From Pseudomonas sp. GD04091 (GTDB taxonomy: Bacteria > Pseudomonadota > Gammaproteobacteria > Pseudomonadales > Pseudomonadaceae), in the NCBI RefSeq assembly GCF_029836165.1, contig NZ_JAOEBG010000002.1:248001-312000 (forward strand): DNA of 64,000 bases. Direction: 5' to 3'. Below are positions 46,204 through 56,592 of this stretch, piece after piece. Position 1 is the first letter of the stretch; each line of letters opens with the position of its first letter. The notes beneath the pieces are model-generated. The model saw only the letters and a list, made by a program, of their open reading frames with translations. It did no database searches and had not been told where the DNA came from. The position numbers and the translations under genes are program-made.

Positions 46204-48974
46204 AAGCCTTGACCGCCACCGTGCGCCTGCAGCTGCACAGCGACTTCACCCTGGATGACGCCGTGCCGCTGGTACCCTATTTCGCCCGGCTGGGCATCAG
46301 CCACCTGTATGCTTCGCCGATCCTCACCGCCCGAGCCGGTTCCCGCCACGGCTACGACGTGGTCGACCCGACCCGGGTCAACCCGGAGCTTGGCGGCGAA
46401 GCGGCGCTGGAGCGCCTGGTGGCCGCCCTGCGCCAGCACGGCATGGGGCTGATCCTCGACACCGTGTCCAACCACATGGCCGTGGGCGGCGCCGACAACC
46501 CCTGGTGGCAGAGCCTGCTGGCCTGGGGCCGGCGCAGCCCGTACGCGGAATTCTTCGATATCCAATGGCATTCCAGCGACCCGTTGCTGGCCGGGCAACT
46601 GCTGCTGCCATTTCTCGCCAGCGACTATGGCCTGGCCCTGCAGAACGGCGATATCCCACTGACGTTCGAGGCGGAGCACGGGCGCTTCGAGGTCGCCCAT
46701 CATGATCACCGCTTCCCGATCTGTCCGCTGGACTACGGGCGCATCCTCGGCCAGTCCGAAGACCCACGCCTGCAAGCGCTATCCGCGCGCTTCAATACCC
46801 TCGGCGAAGCGGCCGAACCGCTGACCGAGGCCCTGCCGCTGCACCAGGAACTGGCCCGCCTGGCCGCCGGCGGCGCGGACCTGCAGGGCGCCCTCGCCGC
46901 CTTCGACGGCCGCCTGGACAGCGGCTTCAAACGCCTGCATCTGTTACTGGAACGCCAGGCCTATCGCCTGGCCAGCTGGCGCACCGCCGCCGACGACATC
47001 AACTGGCGGCGCTTCTTCGACATCAACGAACTGGGTGGCCTGCGCGTGGAGCGCGCGGTGGTCTTCGAAGCCACCCATGCCAAGCTGTTCGAGCTGATCG
47101 AGCGTGGCCTGGTCGATGGCCTGCGCATCGACCACATCGATGGCCTGGCCGATCCACGCCGCTACTGCCGCAACCTGCGCCGGCGGGTGACCAGCCTGCT
47201 GGCGGGGCGGCCCCTGGATGCGGCCGTGGAGCACTTTCCCCTCTATGTGGAAAAGATCCTCGGCACAGGCGAGCATCTGCACCGCGACTGGCTGACCGAC
47301 GGCACCACCGGCTACGAATTCATGAACCAGGTGTCGCTGGTGCAGCACGACCCCGACGGCGAAGCGCCCCTGGGCGAACTCTGGAACAGCGTCAGCGAGC
47401 GCCCGGACTTCCCGGAGGAAGTGCGCATCGCCCGCCACCAGGTGCTCAACGCCGGCCTGGCCGGCGACTGTGAATCGGTGGCCCAGGCCCTCCTGCAGGT
47501 AGCCCGCGACGACCTGATGACCCGCGACCTCACCCTCGGCGCGATTCGCCGGGCGCTGCAGGCGCTGGTCGAGCACTACCCGGTGTATCGCACCTACATC
47601 AATGCCTGTGGCCGCCCGGCCGACGACGAGGGGTTCTTCCAGCAGGCACTGGCAGGCGCGCGCCTGTCACTGGGCGAGGCCGACTGGCCGCTGCTCGACC
47701 AGCTCGAACGCTGGCTGGGCGGCCAGCCCTGGCGACAGCTGCCACCGGGGCGACCCCGCAAGCACCTGCGCCATGCCTGCGTGCGCTTCCAGCAACTGAC
47801 CGCCCCCAGCGCCGCCAAGGCCGTGGAGGACACCGCCTTCTATCGCTGCGCGCGGTTGCTGTCGCGCAACGACGTGGGCTTCGATGCCGAGCGTTTCAGC
47901 GCCGATCTGGCCTGGTTCCACAACGAAGCCCAGCGTCGCCTGCGCGACTTCCCGGACAATCTGCTGACCACCGCCACCCACGACCACAAGCGCGGCGAGG
48001 ACTGCCGAGCGCGCCTTGCGGTGCTCAGCGAGCGTGGCCCCTGGCTGGCCAGCCGCGTCGAGCACTGGCGCGAGCTGGCCACGCCGATGCGCGAGGCGCT
48101 GGACGATGGCGATGCCCCCAGCCCGGCTGACGAGCTGCTACTGTTCCAGACCTTGCTCGGCAGTTGGCCACTGAACCTGGACCTGCATGACCCGGCAGCC
48201 CTGCGCGCCTACGCGCAGCGCATCCGCCAGTGGCAATGCAAGGCCCTGCGCGAAGCCAAGCTGCGCAGCAGCTGGGCGGCGCCCAACGAACGCTATGAAC
48301 AGGTGTGCGCGAAGCATGTCGAGGGCCTATTGCTCGATGACGAGAATCAGCAACTGCGCCAGTCACTGCACGATGCCGCGCAGCGGCTGGCCTGTCCTGG
48401 TGCCCTCAATGGCCTGGCGCAGTGCCTGCTGCGCATGACCACCCCCGGCGTGCCGGACCTGTACCAGGGCAATGAATACTGGGACTTCTCGCTGGTCGAT
48501 CCGGACAATCGCCGCCCGGTGGACTACCCCGCGAGGCGGGCCAGCCTGGCGGACGACATGCCCCTGGCCGACCTGCTCGGCCACTGGCGCGACGGCCGTA
48601 TCAAGCAGGTGCTGATCGCCCGGATGCTCGATTGCCGCCAGACCCATCCGGAGCTGTTCAGGCGCGGCGCGTACCTGCCGCTCGGCGTCCAGGGCCGCCA
48701 CGCCGACAGGGTGCTGGCCTTTGCCCGCCTGGGTGATGGCGAGCGCGCGATCATCGTCGTCCCGCGGCTGGCCAGCCAGCTGCTGGGGCCGGCCACCACG
48801 CCACTGATCCCAGCACAGAACTGGGACGATACTCGGCTCGTTCTGCCGTTTGCCTTGTCGCCTGCCAAGTGTTCGGGACTTTTCGGCGGCGGTGCTGTCC
48901 CCCCTTCAAGGGAGCTGATGTTGAGCACCGTGCTGATGGAGTTTCCGGTCAATGTGTTGATTGAACATGCCTAA
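46200..48974 (+). CDS. treY: Malto-oligosyltrehalose synthase
   Basis: A 924-residue GH13 enzyme: 'TATVRLQLHSDFTLDDAVPLVPYFARLGISHLYASPILTARAGSRHGYDVVDPTRVNPELGG' at the start, 'LILDTVSNHMAV', 'VDGLRIDHIDGLADP' and 'ATHDHKRGEDCRARLAVLSE' later. It converts the reducing-end bond of glucan chains to an alpha,alpha-1,1 linkage. The product is cut by TreZ. It is co-translated with malQ and followed 20 bp later by the DUF2934 gene. Confidence 0.95.
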   Translation: MKALTATVRLQLHSDFTLDDAVPLVPYFARLGISHLYASPILTARAGSRHGYDVVDPTRVNPELGGEAALERLVAALRQHGMGLILDTVSNHMAVGGADNPWWQSLLAWGRRSPYAEFFDIQWHSSDPLLAGQLLLPFLASDYGLALQNGDIPLTFEAEHGRFEVAHHDHRFPICPLDYGRILGQSEDPRLQALSARFNTLGEAAEPLTEALPLHQELARLAAGGADLQGALAAFDGRLDSGFKRLHLLLERQAYRLASWRTAADDINWRRFFDINELGGLRVERAVVFEATHAKLFELIERGLVDGLRIDHIDGLADPRRYCRNLRRRVTSLLAGRPLDAAVEHFPLYVEKILGTGEHLHRDWLTDGTTGYEFMNQVSLVQHDPDGEAPLGELWNSVSERPDFPEEVRIARHQVLNAGLAGDCESVAQALLQVARDDLMTRDLTLGAIRRALQALVEHYPVYRTYINACGRPADDEGFFQQALAGARLSLGEADWPLLDQLERWLGGQPWRQLPPGRPRKHLRHACVRFQQLTAPSAAKAVEDTAFYRCARLLSRNDVGFDAERFSADLAWFHNEAQRRLRDFPDNLLTTATHDHKRGEDCRARLAVLSERGPWLASRVEHWRELATPMREALDDGDAPSPADELLLFQTLLGSWPLNLDLHDPAALRAYAQRIRQWQCKALREAKLRSSWAAPNERYEQVCAKHVEGLLLDDENQQLRQSLHDAAQRLACPGALNGLAQCLLRMTTPGVPDLYQGNEYWDFSLVDPDNRRPVDYPARRASLADDMPLADLLGHWRDGRIKQVLIARMLDCRQTHPELFRRGAYLPLGVQGRHADRVLAFARLGDGERAIIVVPRLASQLLGPATTPLIPAQNWDDTRLVLPFALSPAKCSGLFGGGAVPPSRELMLSTVLMEFPVNVLIEHA

Positions 48975-48994
48975 CTGCATCCAGGAGCGTCGTG

Positions 48995-49237
48995 ATGAGT
49001 GTCGATGAAAAACGTATTCGCGAATTTGCCTACCAGATCTGGGAGTCGGAGGGTAAGCCGGCCGGCCAGGAGGAGCGGCACTGGGAAATGGCCCGCAAGC
49101 TGGCCGAGGCCGAGGCGCTAGCGCCCAAGGCCGCGCCGCGCAAGAAGGCGACGGCCAAGCCGAAGGAGGCCAACCCCGTCGAAAAACCGGCTCCGGTGAA
49201 AAAGCCCAGAGCAGTGAAGAAGCCGGCCGCGGGCTGA
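48995..49237 (+). CDS. DUF2934 protein, Lys/Pro/Ala-rich tail
   Basis: An 80-residue protein. The N-terminal 'DEKRIREFAYQIWESEGKPAGQEERHWEMARKLAEAE' is the DUF2934 helical motif. The C-terminal half is a low-complexity KPA tail ('KKATAKPKEANPVEKPAPVKKPRAVKKP'), suggesting nucleic-acid or polyanion binding. AGGAG is 7 nt before ATG 48995; a GTG one codon earlier is possible. It is a stable member of this glycogen/trehalose cluster in pseudomonads. Function unknown. Confidence 0.9.
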   Translation: MSVDEKRIREFAYQIWESEGKPAGQEERHWEMARKLAEAEALAPKAAPRKKATAKPKEANPVEKPAPVKKPRAVKKPAAG

Positions 49238-49263
49238 TTTCGTCGTAGTGCCTGTACCGGCCT

Positions 49264-49347
49264 CATCGCTGGCAAGCCAGCTCCCACAGGGTCCGTGCAG
49301 GCTTCTGGAGTAACGCTGTACCTGTGGGAGCTGGCTTGCCAGCGATG
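49264..49347. repeat. REPIN-like pair: 27-bp perfect inverted repeat
   Basis: Arms at 49264-49290 and 49321-49347 are perfect 27-bp inverted copies carrying the GGCAAGCCAGCTCCCACAGG REP core, with a 30-bp loop. It lies between the DUF2934 gene and glgX, where it could stop or stabilise transcripts. Confidence 0.9.
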
Positions 49348-49394
49348 GGCCGCACAGCGGCCCCGCTTCCGCCCCCCGGACCACGAGGACCGCC

Positions 49395-51548
<2,154 letters not shown>

Positions 51549-51580
51549 ACCTGACAGGGGCGGCCCGGTCCTAAGCTGTA

Positions 51581-51653
51581 CGTGGAAGCGGGCTTGCCCC
51601 GCGCTTGCAGGAACAGGTCTTGTGACCCATCGCGAGGCAAGCCCGCTCCCACG
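51581..51653. repeat. REP doublet downstream of glgX
   Basis: The arm at 51581-51598 and its inverted copy at 51636-51653 (GGCAAGCCCGCTCCCACG) differ at one position. It separates glgX from the next gene. Confidence 0.8.
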
Positions 51654-51682
51654 AGGATATCCAAGCCGATACAGGAGCCACC

Positions 51683-52477
51683 GTGAACCTCGAAGCCGGC
51701 AGTGCAGGTTTCGCCAGCGTCAGCCAGGCCCCGGCCGTGCACCGGATCAAGGTGCTGACGGTCAATACCCACAAGGGTTTCACCGCCTTCAACCGGCGCT
51801 TCATCCTGCCGGAACTGCGCGAAGCGGTACGCAGTACCCAGGCCGACATCGTCTTCCTCCAGGAAGTGCTCGGCAGCCACGACCGCCACGCCGCCCGCTA
51901 CCCCGGCTGGCCGCGAACCTCGCAATACGAGTTCCTCGCCGACAGCATGTGGAGCGATTTCGCCTACGGGCGCAACGCGGTCTACCCCGACGGCCACCAC
52001 GGCAACGCCTTGCTGTCCAAGTACCCCATCATCGAACACCGCAACCTCGACGTCTCGATCACCGGCCCCGAACGTCGTGGCCTGCTGCATTGCGTGCTCG
52101 ACGTGCCCGGCCAGCGCCAGGTGCATGCCATCTGCGTGCACCTGTCGTTGCTCGAACGCCACCGACAGCAGCAACTGCACCTGCTGCGTCGCTTGCTCGA
52201 CGCCCTGCCCGTCGACGCCCCGGTAATCATCGCCGGGGATTTCAACGACTGGCAGTTGCGCGGCAATCGCACGCTGCGGCTGCACCGTGACCTGCACGAG
52301 GCGTTCGAGCGCCACCATGGGCTACTCGCCCGCACCTACCCTGCGCGCCTGCCACTGCTGCGCCTGGACCGCGTCTACCTGCGCAATGCCGATAGCCATG
52401 CGCCGAAAATCCTTGGCCACCGGCCCTGGACGCACCTTTCCGACCACCTGCCACTGGCGGTCGAGGTGCGCCTCTAG
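51683..52477 (+). CDS. Endonuclease/exonuclease/phosphatase-fold protein
   Basis: A 264-residue EEP-fold enzyme (GTG start, CAGGAG upstream). 'IKVLTVNTHKGFTAFNRRF', 'VFLQEVLGSHDRHA' (metal-binding Glu), 'GNALLSKYPI', 'CVHLSLLERHR', 'IAGDFNDW' and 'LSDHLPLAVEV' are the metal and catalytic segments. No signal peptide is seen. Homologues in pseudomonads are often encoded next to a cardiolipin synthase, suggesting a lipid phosphodiester substrate, but that partner is not here. Confidence 0.9.
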   Translation: MNLEAGSAGFASVSQAPAVHRIKVLTVNTHKGFTAFNRRFILPELREAVRSTQADIVFLQEVLGSHDRHAARYPGWPRTSQYEFLADSMWSDFAYGRNAVYPDGHHGNALLSKYPIIEHRNLDVSITGPERRGLLHCVLDVPGQRQVHAICVHLSLLERHRQQQLHLLRRLLDALPVDAPVIIAGDFNDWQLRGNRTLRLHRDLHEAFERHHGLLARTYPARLPLLRLDRVYLRNADSHAPKILGHRPWTHLSDHLPLAVEVRL

Positions 52478-52795
52478 CAACGATTCGGCATAGCCGGCGA
52501 CCGGCAAAGCACCGTTCTCGATATGCGCAGACAAAACTTCAACATTTTCAATATGTTGAACTTACAAACAGGCATTCTTAGACAACCTCACGCTTTCTTG
52601 ACGCAAGCGCCGTCGTCTCCTTAGCTGAACAGAACCAACACAGTAAAAATTCGTGCCGGGCCCTCTAGCTCGCGCCTTCGTGCGCGCCCCAAGAGGCTGG
52701 CGCGCTGGTTTGGGTCGCCCCCTGTTTGAGTCGTACAGCTCGTGACATCAGGCCAGGTCCTCGGCTGTTCAACTCACAACAACAGGAGATCCGCC
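52478..52795. other. Intergenic region with palindrome (318 bp)
   Basis: No gene is seen. The segment 52520-52650 is A/T rich for this genome. TTCAACAT-N7-ATGTTGAA (52538-52545 and 52553-52560) is a perfect 8-bp inverted repeat that could be an operator or a hairpin. The autotransporter start follows at 52796 with AGGAG upstream. Confidence 0.55.
52538..52560. promoter_or_regulatory. TTCAACAT-N7-ATGTTGAA palindrome
   Basis: A perfect 8-bp inverted repeat, AT-rich, 236 bp before the autotransporter-barrel gene and 61 bp after the EEP stop codon. An operator is possible; unassigned. Confidence 0.4.
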
Positions 52796-53872
52796 ATGAA
52801 AAGCACCTCGAATCCCTTGCGCTTCGACGCTTTTTTTTGCGCGGTTTCCACGTCGCTGCTCCTGGCAACCCCGGTGGAAACCTTCGCGCTCGAACTGCAG
52901 GAGGGCGAGCCCTTCGCCCGCTTCCTGGAACAGCCCGAGGTACCGCGACTATCGCTCGAGCCGCTGAGCGCCAGCGGCTTGAACCAGGGCATGCTCAATG
53001 CCTTTTCCGAACGCATGGGCGAGCGCCATGGCCAGCTCTCCCCGGACCTGATCGCCAGCCAGTGGTCACAGTTCTTCCCCGGCGCCCCGCGCCCGGGCGC
53101 CCAGCCACCCGCCCAGCTCGAAGCCCCCAGCCAGCAGTTGATGATCGGCCCGGACCTGTTCGTGCGGGAAACCGTCGCCGGCAACGTGCACCGTGCCGGG
53201 ATCTTCGTCGGGCACAACAACCTGCAGAGCAGCTTCAACGGCATGCGCCCCCTGCTCGGTGACAAGCAGCGCAACGCGGTCAACCTCAGCGGCGAGAGCC
53301 TGGGCGTGTACTGGAGCATGACCCATGAACAGGGCTGGCACGTGGATGCCGTGGCCATGGGCACGCGCATCGATGTCAACGGCCGCTCCCAGGCTGGACA
53401 GCGGGTGGACGACAGCGGCCATGCGATGACCTTCTCGGTGGAGGGTGGCTACCCCATCGGCCTGGGCGGTGGCTGGGTCATCGAGCCCCAGGCGCAGTTG
53501 ATCAACCAGCAGTTCTTCCCCGGCAGCCAGGTGCAGGAAGAGACCTTGCAGGCGTTCGACAGCCAGCCCAGCTGGAGCGGCCGGGTCGGCGCGAAACTGT
53601 CGGCGAGCTATGAAGTGAAAGGCATGCCCATCGAACCCTATGTGCGTACCAACGTGTGGTACGACTTCAGCGATGGCGATGTCGTCAAGCTCGACCAGGT
53701 GGACAAGATCTCCAGCTCGCGCAGTTCGACCTCGGTGGACCTGGGGTTGGGGCTGGTGGCGCGGGTCACGCCGAACGTCGCGCTGTTCGTCAGTGCCGAC
53801 TACAGCACGGACGTGGATGACAATGACCTGAACGGGTTGATCGGCAGCCTTGGGGTCAGGATGCGCTGGTAG
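52796..53872 (+). CDS. Passenger-less autotransporter beta-barrel protein
   Basis: A 358-residue outer-membrane protein. Signal-peptide-like N-terminus ('FFCAVSTSLLLATPVETFA', ends about residue 31). A short N-terminal part (about 32-115) replaces the usual passenger, then comes a 12-strand-type barrel ('GVYWSMTHEQGWHVDAVAMGTRID', 'SGRVGAKLSASYEVKGMPIEPYVRTNVWYDF', ending 'GSLGVRMRW' with the terminal aromatic of such barrels). A T8 tract (52831-52838) lies inside the signal-peptide region. Role unknown; it could be a remnant or a small-cargo/adhesion barrel. Confidence 0.83.
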   Translation: MKSTSNPLRFDAFFCAVSTSLLLATPVETFALELQEGEPFARFLEQPEVPRLSLEPLSASGLNQGMLNAFSERMGERHGQLSPDLIASQWSQFFPGAPRPGAQPPAQLEAPSQQLMIGPDLFVRETVAGNVHRAGIFVGHNNLQSSFNGMRPLLGDKQRNAVNLSGESLGVYWSMTHEQGWHVDAVAMGTRIDVNGRSQAGQRVDDSGHAMTFSVEGGYPIGLGGGWVIEPQAQLINQQFFPGSQVQEETLQAFDSQPSWSGRVGAKLSASYEVKGMPIEPYVRTNVWYDFSDGDVVKLDQVDKISSSRSSTSVDLGLGLVARVTPNVALFVSADYSTDVDDNDLNGLIGSLGVRMRW

Positions 53873-53905
53873 GCGGCTGGAACGGCACGAACCGCTTCGC
53901 GGGCA

Positions 53906-53967
53906 AACCCGCTGCCACAGGCTCACCTCTGGCTTGCAGCCCCGTGGTGTACCTGTGGCAGCGGGTT
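53906..53967. repeat. REPIN-like pair
   Basis: Perfect 16-bp inverted copies (AACCCGCTGCCACAGG, 53906-53921; its inverse at 53952-53967) around a 30-bp loop, as in the pair at 49264-49347. It separates the autotransporter-barrel gene from the ABC operon. Confidence 0.85.
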
Positions 53968-54143
53968 GTACCGCTCCTGCAGGCATCATCACGGCGCCAG
54001 GTGCTGGTGGGCTGCTGCCCTGGCAACACCCCATTGCTGCTCCACCAGCAAGCACACACGAGCTTCGCGGTGAATCAGGGCCTGCGGTCATGGCACAGCT
54101 CTTGCGACACCCCCTCCATCACCCACCGCCCGCAAGGCCCGCC

Positions 54144-54905
54144 ATGCCCGCACTGCAAGCCCTCACCTGGCTGATCTCTCCCCTGGCCCTGCTCGCCCTG
54201 TGGGCAGCTGTCGCCGCCGCCGGTTTGTTCCCGGCCAACCTGCTGGTTCCACCCATGGAGGTGTGGCACAGCTTCGCGCAGCTGCTCGACAGCGGCGAAC
54301 TGCAGGAGCACCTGACCGGCAGCCTGTCACGCCTGGGGCTGGGCTTTGCCGCCGGCGCGCTGGCCGGCCTTGGGTTCGGGACCGCCATGGCCCTGTCACG
54401 CACGGTCGAAGCCTACTGCTCGCCGCTGTTCCATACCCTGCGCCAGGTCCCCAGCATCGCCCTGATTCCGATGCTGGTCCTGCTGCTGGGCATCGATGAG
54501 GCATTCAAGGTGGTGATCGTCGCCAAGACCGTGTTCTTCCCCGTGGCGCTGGCCACGCTCGAAGGCATCCGCGCCATCCCGCGCAGCCACTTCGAGGTGG
54601 CCGCGGTGTACCGCCTGCGCTGGCCAACCCTGGTCGGGCGCATCGCCCTGCCCGCCGCGATCCCGGCCATCGTCACCGGCGTGCGCGTCGCCCTGACCCG
54701 CGCCTGGGTGGTGCTGGTGGCATGCGAACTGCTGGCGGCCGACAGCGGCCTGGGGCAGATGATCGAGATGGGCCGGCAGATGCTGCGAATCGATGTGGTC
54801 ATGGTGGGTGTGGTGCTCACCGGGTTGATCGGTTTCGTCCTGGACTGCTCGCTGCGCCGTATCGAACGGCGCCTGTCCAACTGGCAAGCTGCCGGGAGGT
54901 CGTGA
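54144..54905 (+). CDS. ABC transporter permease 1 (SsuC/TauC type)
   Basis: A 253-residue inner-membrane permease with six helices. 'LGLGFAAGALAGLGFGTAMALS', 'TLRQVPSIALIPMLVLLLGIDEAFKVVIVAKTVFFPVALATLEGIRAIPRSHFEVAAVY' (the EAA loop region) and 'VRVALTRAWVVLVACELLA' match sulfonate/taurine/nitrate-type permeases. It overlaps permease 2 by one base. An upstream in-frame ATG (54090) exists, but 54144 gives the family N-terminus. No binding protein is nearby. Substrate unknown. Confidence 0.88.
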   Translation: MPALQALTWLISPLALLALWAAVAAAGLFPANLLVPPMEVWHSFAQLLDSGELQEHLTGSLSRLGLGFAAGALAGLGFGTAMALSRTVEAYCSPLFHTLRQVPSIALIPMLVLLLGIDEAFKVVIVAKTVFFPVALATLEGIRAIPRSHFEVAAVYRLRWPTLVGRIALPAAIPAIVTGVRVALTRAWVVLVACELLAADSGLGQMIEMGRQMLRIDVVMVGVVLTGLIGFVLDCSLRRIERRLSNWQAAGRS

Positions 54906-55660
54906 TGAAACGGCAAGGATTGCGTGGCCTGCTGCTGCCGCTGCTGCTGATCGCGGCCTGGGAATATGCCTCGCGCCAGGACGCGGCGGGGGCCTATGCC
55001 TTCGTGCCGCTGGCGGTGATTGGCGGCGCCTTCATCGAACTGCTGGGCAATGGCGAGCTGTGGGTGAACCTGCTGGCAAGCCTGACTCGCACCAGCACGG
55101 GCCTGCTGCTGGGGATCACCGGGGGCGTGAGCCTGGGCGCGCTGATGGCCTTGTCGCCAGTGGCCAACCGTCTGATCGCACCGCTGTTCCACGCTTTGCG
55201 CCAAGTACCGATGCTCGGCTGGATCCCGCTGATCGCCCTGTGGCTGGGCAATGGCGAGGCCTCCAAGCTGCTGATCGTCAGCCTGGCGGCGTTCTATCCG
55301 ATGGTGCTCAACACCTTCGAGGGCCTGCGTCAGGTCGATACGCGCCACCGCGAGGTCGGCCAGGTGCTGGTGCTCGGGCGCAAGCAGCAGTTGCGGCTGA
55401 TCCTGTTGCCCGCCGCCCTGCCGAGCATCGTCACCGGGGTGCTGCAGGCCCTGGCCTTCGCCTGGGTCACGGCGGTGGGCAGCGAACTGTTCCTCGCCTC
55501 CGGCGCCGGCCTTGGCAACCTGATGATGAACGCCGAGGCCGGCGCGCGCATGGAGATCATCGTGATCTGCGTGCTGTGCATCGGCCTGTGCGGCTACCTG
55601 ATGACCTGGCTGTCCACCCTGCTCGCCCGCCGCCTGTTGCGCTGGCGCCCTACCCGTTGA
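54905..55660 (+). CDS. ABC transporter permease 2 (SsuC/TauC type)
   Basis: A 251-residue permease similar in design to permease 1: 'LLGITGGVSLGALMALSPVANRLIAPLFHALRQVPMLGWIPLIALWLGNGEASKLLIVSLAAFYPMVLNTFEGLR', 'VLVLGRKQQLRLILLPAALPSIVTGVLQALAFAWVTAVGSEL'. It starts at the base shared with permease 1's stop. Two different permeases imply a heterodimeric importer, less usual for SsuC-type systems, which are normally homodimeric. Substrate unknown. Confidence 0.89.
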   Translation: MKRQGLRGLLLPLLLIAAWEYASRQDAAGAYAFVPLAVIGGAFIELLGNGELWVNLLASLTRTSTGLLLGITGGVSLGALMALSPVANRLIAPLFHALRQVPMLGWIPLIALWLGNGEASKLLIVSLAAFYPMVLNTFEGLRQVDTRHREVGQVLVLGRKQQLRLILLPAALPSIVTGVLQALAFAWVTAVGSELFLASGAGLGNLMMNAEAGARMEIIVICVLCIGLCGYLMTWLSTLLARRLLRWRPTR

Positions 55661-55671
55661 AAGGCCCGACC

Positions 55672-56457
55672 ATGAACGCCATCGCCCATACCTTGCCCAC
55701 CCGCGCGCAGACCGGCGCACTGAGCATCCGCAACCTGAGCAAGGCCTACCCGCTCAACGGTCGCCCCGTGCCCGTGCTGCAAGGCATCGACCTGGACATT
55801 CGCCCGGGCGAGTTCGTCAGCATCCTTGGCGCCAGCGGCTGCGGCAAATCCACCCTGTTGCGCCTGATCGTCGGGCTCGACCAGGACTATCAAGGCCAGA
55901 TCCTGCTCGATGGCCAGCCCGTGCATGGCCCTGGCCTTGAACGGGGCATCGTGTTCCAGGATCACCGCCTGTTCCCATGGATGACCTTGCGACAGAACAT
56001 CGCCCTGGCCTTGAAGAACCACGATCTGGCGCCCGCGGAAAAGGCGCGGCTGGTGGACACGCACATCGACCTGGTGGGCCTGCAAGGCTACGAGCAGGCC
56101 TACCCGCACCAGCTCTCCGGCGGCATGGCCCAACGCGCGGCGATTGCCCGAGCGCTGGTGAACAAGCCCCGCGTGCTGCTGCTCGACGAGCCGTTCGGCG
56201 CCCTCGATGCCCTGACCCGAGTGCGCTTGCAACAAGAGTTGCAGCGCATCTGGGTGCAGGAACGCTGCACGGTGGTGATGGTCACCCATGACATCGAGGA
56301 AGCCCTGTACCTGGGCGACCGGGTGATCGTGATGGAGGCGAACCCAGGACGGGTCGGCGAACAGCTGCGGCTGGACCTGGCGCACCCGCGCGAACGCAAC
56401 GATGGCGCATTGCACAACTACAAGCAGCGCCTGCTGACGCAACTGGTCGGCCATTGA
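55672..56457 (+). CDS. ABC transporter ATP-binding protein (SsuB/TauB type)
   Basis: A 261-residue ATPase with Walker A GASGCGKST (53-61), signature LSGGM, Walker B 'VLLLDEPFGALDALTR' and the H-loop 'VMVTHDIEEALYLGDRVIVM'. SsuB/TauB-like family. It lies 11 bp after permease 2, completing a permease-permease-ATPase operon lacking a substrate-binding protein gene in this window. Imported compound unknown; alkanesulfonate/taurine-like, or another organic anion, are typical for the family. Confidence 0.93.
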   Translation: MNAIAHTLPTRAQTGALSIRNLSKAYPLNGRPVPVLQGIDLDIRPGEFVSILGASGCGKSTLLRLIVGLDQDYQGQILLDGQPVHGPGLERGIVFQDHRLFPWMTLRQNIALALKNHDLAPAEKARLVDTHIDLVGLQGYEQAYPHQLSGGMAQRAAIARALVNKPRVLLLDEPFGALDALTRVRLQQELQRIWVQERCTVVMVTHDIEEALYLGDRVIVMEANPGRVGEQLRLDLAHPRERNDGALHNYKQRLLTQLVGH

Positions 56458-56592
56458 GCGGCACGGCAGGACAGATCGCGCAGCCTCAGGCCGGATCGCG
56501 CAGGCTTTTGCCTGATCCGGCCTTTTGCAACATGCAGTTTCAAATCCCGCACCGATAGTTGCCGTTCCCTGAATGGCAAAGAGGCTATCGTC

